This document shows, piece by piece, positions 58,778 through 64,000 of a DNA stretch of 64,000 nucleotides. Within the stretch, counting starts at the first letter, position 1, and each line of letters starts with the position of its first letter. The stretch spans positions 68,891,760 through 68,955,759 of the forward strand of contig CM057005.1 in the NCBI GenBank assembly GCA_029891345.1, written 5' to 3'. Below the pieces are notes generated by a model. The model searched no databases. It saw only the letters and a program-made list of their open reading frames with translations, and was not told the DNA's origin. A program made the position numbers and the translations under genes. This DNA comes from Dryococelus australis (taxonomy: Eukaryota > Arthropoda > Insecta > Phasmatodea > Phasmatidae).

Positions 58778-61700
58778 TATACAAAGTTGAGGTGGGGACT
58801 AGATATGTAGCCAGATTCAATCATGCTGTAAGCTATAAGCTTGATTCTAGCTTATTATGCAATTGGGGATGGCGCGTCCCTCAAAACAACTTGAAAGTTC
58901 ACGATTAGCAAATTCGGCAGCTAAAAATGTGAAGTCGAAACTTGTCTTTCGGCACGAGACTTCTCTTAAATGCTTCTCGTGTTGAGACACCACTGTAAAA
59001 TATTAAAGTTTTCGTGTCACGTGTTTCCTAATCTCAGAAAACACATTTATTGTGCAAGCCAAGGGGAGTCCTTGTATGGAAACAATATTTGAAATGGTAC
59101 GCAATATAAAATTTGCTACTAGTAAAATCTAAAAATTTTGGGAGGTTGTCTAGGAGTATAAAGGTCGGCATGTGGTGACTAAATTTAGCTTGAAAAGATG
59201 AATTGCTACAAAAAAAAAAACTAGGCCGGTAATTAGTTGGAAAAGCGGAGGGGTGTGGGGTGTCTGTTTTGTCTTAACATTCTAATGCTACGAAATAAAT
59301 TACTGCCAGCGACTCTTCCGCACACTTATAAGTAACTTTAAAAAAGAAGAGCTATTCCTTTTAGCAAATTTAGATTCCAAAGAAAAATTCCGTTAATTTC
59401 ACATTTTGAGCCCTGGGGTACGATTAATTATCGTACACTAATTTTACAGAGACGAAACTACCGCATTTGTAAGATAATCACCGTACTCGTACGGTAATTA
59501 TTGCACGGTTGGTAATACACAGGCGCATGTGCACATAGGCTTCTGTCATTCTGTAATACACATGAGAAATCGATCGTGGTAGGACAGAAACAAGGAATAA
59601 ATTGTGATTGTAATGTGATTTTTTTTGTGAGATACAGCTTAGTTAGTACTTCTTGATGAAGACGCTACGCTCTCTTTGTGCAAATAATGTAAGTATTGGT
59701 GCTGTGATAAAGAAGAAAGCAAATAAGCTGTGAAAGGTTGCGGGGGTGCAAATAATTTTTATGAGGGATGGAGGTACTTTTATTTTGGTGCTTATTTAAT
59801 TACGATTGAAAATTTATCAGTTAGTGCACCAGTTATAGTTGTTTGTACGTAATAATGTATAAATAAAGCTGCAGGTTTTTTAATTGTGTGTAATTTAACA
59901 ATTTGCGTTTTCTGATTATAATTAAGGTTGTTAATAATGTATGCTATGTAAAGTATTCTATATTCTGTAGTCCTACAGCTTATTTGTCGCCAGAAGTATT
60001 TTTTGTAGAGCCACTTTACCTTTGTTCGTGGATGCAGTCTTAATAAATTTTAAACAACCATTTTCTCATAAATAAATAATTTTGTAATTTGCCCTTTGCT
60101 AATGTGGGTAATTATTAAGAATAGGAGCTTTTTCGAAAATCGGAAAAATAGGTAGGCCTACCTGGATATGTTTGATATGATTATTAGTAATTATAATTTA
60201 CTAGTAACTTGGTGATAGTATTGGGGAAAAGTGAGCTGTGTTTACTTTCATCTAAGTGCAACCCCTATGGAGTTGGTTTTTGTGATTTTAAGTAAGTTAT
60301 TGGGAATTGGAGTAAAGCTAGTGTTTAAACCGGTGAAAGGTTTGGCATTATTTCATCAGAACTTGTCCTGGGGGTGGGGGAGGTATTTGCTGCCTATTGA
60401 GACATTAGGTATTTCCAAACAAAGCTTTGGTGGTTGGAGCATTCACAAGTTTAAAAGTGTAATGCCTTGTAGCTTCATGTCATAATTTTAAATGTTGTAG
60501 TAAATACATAATGCTCTTTCATATACCTATATTGGCACAGTTTTGACAATTTTGTGAGTTATGCACATGTCCTTCCCGCATAGGTTATACATGTCAACAC
60601 ACTGGTAACTGAGAGCCAATCATCGCATTAGTTTCTTGATGTATTGACAGCAGTGGTATAGCCAGAAATTTATCAATGGTGGAAGGAGGTTACACTGAGT
60701 ACCATGCTCCAAATAGTTGTGAGTTTAGTTTTTGTAATTCGTATTTACCATTTTGTAAGGTTTAGTCGGAACACTGCCATGCTGCTATTATTTTGGTTTT
60801 ATCATGATACCAAAATTAAGACTGAAGCCTCGAACAGTAACTATTCCTGAAAGTTGTTGGAGGGCAGTTAAAAAAATATAAAATTAAAAAAATAAAACAA
60901 ACATGTGAGATTGTTACTTTACAAAAATTGTTTGGTGAGAAAATACTTTTTTCAAGAATATTTCAGTAACTTGCTTTGTGAAATAATAATAAAGCACAAA
61001 TACTAGTTTGTTTATTCCAATAACCTGGCTTGCATGTGTAAACATTTCAAATGGGCAAAACTAATAGGGTGACAATTTGATAATTAGTCAGCTTCGAAGC
61101 TGACAAAATGCAAATTACAAAAATAGAATGTCGATTTTGTAGATGGAAGGGGTCATGTGACAATTTTAACAAAAATTACCTATTGGAACACAGTCTGACG
61201 AGGGAAGGGGAAGGAGGTTATACTAGGTTTATAGATATTGATACACAAGTTAATTACGACAAATGCTAGGAGAAAAAACTTATTCACAGTTATGATAAAA
61301 TGCATCATAGGCAATTAGATATTTTACCACTATTTAAGGCTTACTTATTAGTAATTTTAATGGTAAGTTTGGACAGCCTTGGTGTTACAACCCCCCAAAC
61401 TCCTCCCCCACAAATTACATCCCTGACATTATAGTTAATGTGAAAAATTAATTAATTAAATTAATTCAACATTGTCAAAAAAGTCTTACTTTTTAGGTTA
61501 TTTTCTCGTTAATGGAAGCTATCCTTAATAAATCAAGTTTTAGCATATTTATTGCAGAAAATATAGTATTCTGCCTCGAGCATTTGATAGAGCTTCCCAT
61601 GTTGCTTAAATTAAAATATGGTGTGGTCGCTGCGACTGTTTGCAGATTCTGCACTTTAAAATTCTAGGTACAGTTTGTTTGTTTTCAAATATATTATTCT

Positions 61701-62618
61701 AATTAAAAGGTTTGTGGCAGTAGGATAATTGCTTACTTTGGAAATATGTTTTATACAGGGTTGTCCCAAGATATCCTGTGAATATAATTTTGTAAATTAA
61801 GATTTTGTTCCAGAGGCGTTCTTTCCCTTAACACGATTCAGCGGCCCGATAGAGATTTGACATAATTGATATTTTAAGTGTTTTACCGCATAAACACCCT
61901 AGTCTTCATAGCTCTCCCTACCATCATATTTCATGGTAGGTATATACTGCAAATTACGTGAAGCCCCAATAAAATTTCTATTGTGATTAGTAATGAACAT
62001 AACATTTGCAGGTATTTTCCTGATTTTGGGAAAAGCCCCTATCTATATAATTATTCTGAATCATGCAGTTAATATTTCTGTAGTTGTTGATTTAACTGTA
62101 AATTTTAGTTGGTTTCACTTGTGTGTGATCAGTGTATTTGGTTTGGATCTACCATCAATAATAAATTCCTTCCCATGATGGAAATTTTGGCCATAGGTGG
62201 AAATTCACAAGTAAGTAGGTCTGAAATGACTTTGATCAATTTGATACTTTCATCCACTCAATAGTCGTAGTTTTATACACATCTGCCTGTAGCCTACCCT
62301 AATTGACAAAATATTGAAGACTAGTTGTGGGCTGGCTACCTTTGTATTAATGACTTTAGTAGCGTATACTTTTAATATATCCACAATATTTCTTGGAATG
62401 GCATTCTGCAATTAGGAAGGACAGGGACTTTTCTCGTAAATTGGAGAAAAAGGGCGGAAAAAACCTGAAAATTGTATTTATCGACTGTACCAATAATGTT
62501 GAATTAATAGCTTTGGCACTGTGGCGAGGTCTATAAAGATTGAAGAAATTAGGGAATATAATCGTATAATATCTACAAATGGCATCATAAAAGTGAATGC
62601 CCACAATTTGCACCACTA
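58778..62618. other. AT-rich interval, no genes recognised
   Basis: A short stem GTACGAT/ATCGTAC lies near 59420. GGGATGGAGGTACTTTTATT at about 59762 weakly recalls the conserved LTR motif of the gypsy LTRs (minus strand). An 84-codon frame at 60231-60485 has no motif. Confidence 0.45.
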
Positions 62619-62815
62619 CTTCTGGGAGCACGAGCGATAGCGAGCTTGGTGGGCTGTATAGATAGTTTACCTGCTGTTACATGCTTCTGGGAGCACGAGC
62701 GATAGCGAGCTTGGTGGGCTGTATAGATAGTTTACCTGCTGTTACATGCTTCTGGGAGCACGAGCGATAGCGAGCTTGGTAGGCTGTATAGATAGTTTAC
62801 CTGCTGTTACATGCT
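62619..62815. repeat. Tandem repeat, 3 x 65 bp
   Basis: Three nearly identical copies of a 65-bp unit begin CTTCTGGGAGCACGAGCGAT at 62619, 62684 and 62749. Differences are one base at most between units (TGGTGGGC or TGGTAGGC). A partial CTTC starts a fourth. Confidence 0.95.
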
Positions 62816-63680
62816 TCATGCGTAGCTGGTCAAATGCTGCCAACTGCATGTCAAGAACATGCACATTGACCACTCCATTCTGTTTCATCTATTGCAGCAT
62901 ACCTGGTTTATAGTATTTAGGCCCCTACTGCATACACTTATACAAACAGCTTGGAAACATATAATACTGTTTGTAATGCCCATTCTAATTGTGTTACACA
63001 TTTGCACTGCTTTGCACGCAAGTGTTTTTAAACAAATTGTAACAAATAACTTTCAGGTATGTTTTACAAATGCGTGTCTATAACAGACTCATTGTTTGAA
63101 TATTGTATTATTTGGCTGTGGCCGCAGTCAGTATTTGAAATGGCATTATATTAAATGCTTCAAAAGTAAAGTTAGTGTAAATACTATGCATGCTGAATTC
63201 CAATGCAGTACCGGTAGTGATATTTTATAGAAAGAAAGAAAATGTCATTTTCGTGTTGAGACACGCTCATGGTCCATTTAAACATCGTCCGTAAATTCTT
63301 CCTCCAGTTTCTCATTTTCCATGAATGGGAGAGAAAATCCAAACACTTGCCAAGACTAACGTAAAAGAGTGTGTAGCGTTGAAACTGACTATTTTAATCA
63401 AATGTTGAGCTCCAGTTATTTATGGTTATTTAACAAGATTATCAACTGGCAATGATGAAAATTATATCTCGTAAATCTCCTTTTATTACAGTAATTAAAG
63501 TTGTTAATGTGTAGCAGGTAGGCCTATGTCATCTACCCAATCTAATATGCTTGGATCAGTGTTGATGTAAGAGTACTCGGGAGACATACCACACCTGAAT
63601 ATTTCAAAGTTTTTATAATAAATTAGACAATAAAACTGAACAATGAGCACACTATGAATAACAAGAACACTGATACATCA
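62816..63680. other. AT-rich interval, nothing recognised
   Basis: Only chance frames are seen. Confidence 0.5.
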
Positions 63681-63689
63681 ATTGCAGTG

Positions 63690-64000
63690 GTTGATTGACA
63701 ATATAGCCACAAGACATATCACACAGCCCAAATTTCTTTGTGGATTAAAAAAAATTCAAGACTCCCAGTAGTGTGAAGATTTCGTGAAACTGGAGTGGAG
63801 ACAGTTACAGAAAACCAAGAAAATGTTAAACCACAAGAAGATGACTCTGAGATTCTCAACATTAATAAAACCTAAACATCTTGATGATTTTGTCATGGCC
63901 ACCTGATTGAAGACCCTGAAACATTTGTGGACACTCTGAACCACAAACAAATTGTAAAGAGAAGGGAATCCATGGACAAAGATGGAGTTTGTACAAGAAA
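63690..64000 (+). pseudogene. Second copia remnant (cut by window edge)
   Basis: The plus strand encodes WLIDNIATRHITQPKFLCG (about 63690-63746), like the start of copia protease, where the active site is DSGAT. A frame change follows, then FKTPSSVKIS. From about 63890 GHLIEDPETFVDTLNHKQIV then RRESMDKDGV resembles the start of copia RT. Integrase is missing between them, so the copy is internally deleted. Confidence 0.55.

Noticed and set aside
59762-59785. GGGATGGAGGTAC segment like the conserved gypsy LTR end motif
   Set aside because: Only about 12 bases match and no LTR boundary can be found around it.

Overview
This window is eukaryotic nuclear DNA. It is AT-rich and dominated by decayed transposable elements, with very little single-copy coding sequence. 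The two recognisable host genes (a MID1IP1/Spot14-family gene and one exon of an NSMCE1-like gene) and the repeat classes (Jockey- and RTE-like LINEs, Ty1/copia, Ty3/gypsy, hAT, Tc1/mariner derivatives, a tRNA-derived SINE) fit an arthropod with a large genome. An insect, perhaps polyneopteran, is likely, but the species cannot be named from this sequence.

Layout. 1-1889, 12691-14509 (inverted) and 18233-20057 are three copies of one 1.82-kb non-coding repeat. Its ends are TG...CA-like and it has a 4-bp target duplication, so these look like solo LTRs; they carry many CACGTG E-boxes. Between the first two copies lie an exon resembling the start of NSMCE1 (2896-3007, minus), a small TA-flanked MITE, a tRNA-like sequence with a Pol III terminator, a SINE, a Jockey-like LINE relic (6.2-7.8 kb), a diverged minisatellite, a second SINE and an unidentified candidate exon. 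The third copy lies inside what may be a Tc1-like transposon (15727-20171). 20.9-27.2 kb is AT-rich and featureless.

28080-32760 is an internally deleted copia element whose 5' LTR is split by a 2.39-kb hAT transposon with an 8-bp target duplication. 36085-36801 (minus) is the only complete protein-coding gene seen, a MID1-interacting-protein/Spot14 homologue, with a candidate promoter near 37.0 kb. 37.33-40.09 kb holds an RTE-like LINE on the minus strand (reverse transcriptase and, upstream, endonuclease).

42.3-50.5 kb is a nest of DNA transposon derivatives: a mariner-like deletion derivative with long inverted repeats, a solo gypsy-type LTR interrupted by two MITEs of one family, a 0.7-kb TIR element, a head-to-head SINE chimera beside a composite microsatellite, and further MITEs. 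50470-55670 is a gypsy element (minus) with one LTR and many disabling lesions. It abuts a mosaic of a helicase-like fragment, a foldback element and an RNase H fragment of another retrotransposon. 56.6-64.0 kb is mostly unassigned, with a dispersed minisatellite unit, one more MITE, a 3 x 65-bp tandem array and the start of a second copia fragment.

The only functional relationships visible concern host genes in a transposon-rich landscape. I saw no operon, CRISPR array, defence island or intact autonomous element. The most unusual observations are the E-box-dense LTR family and the composite junction at 55.67-56.6 kb.
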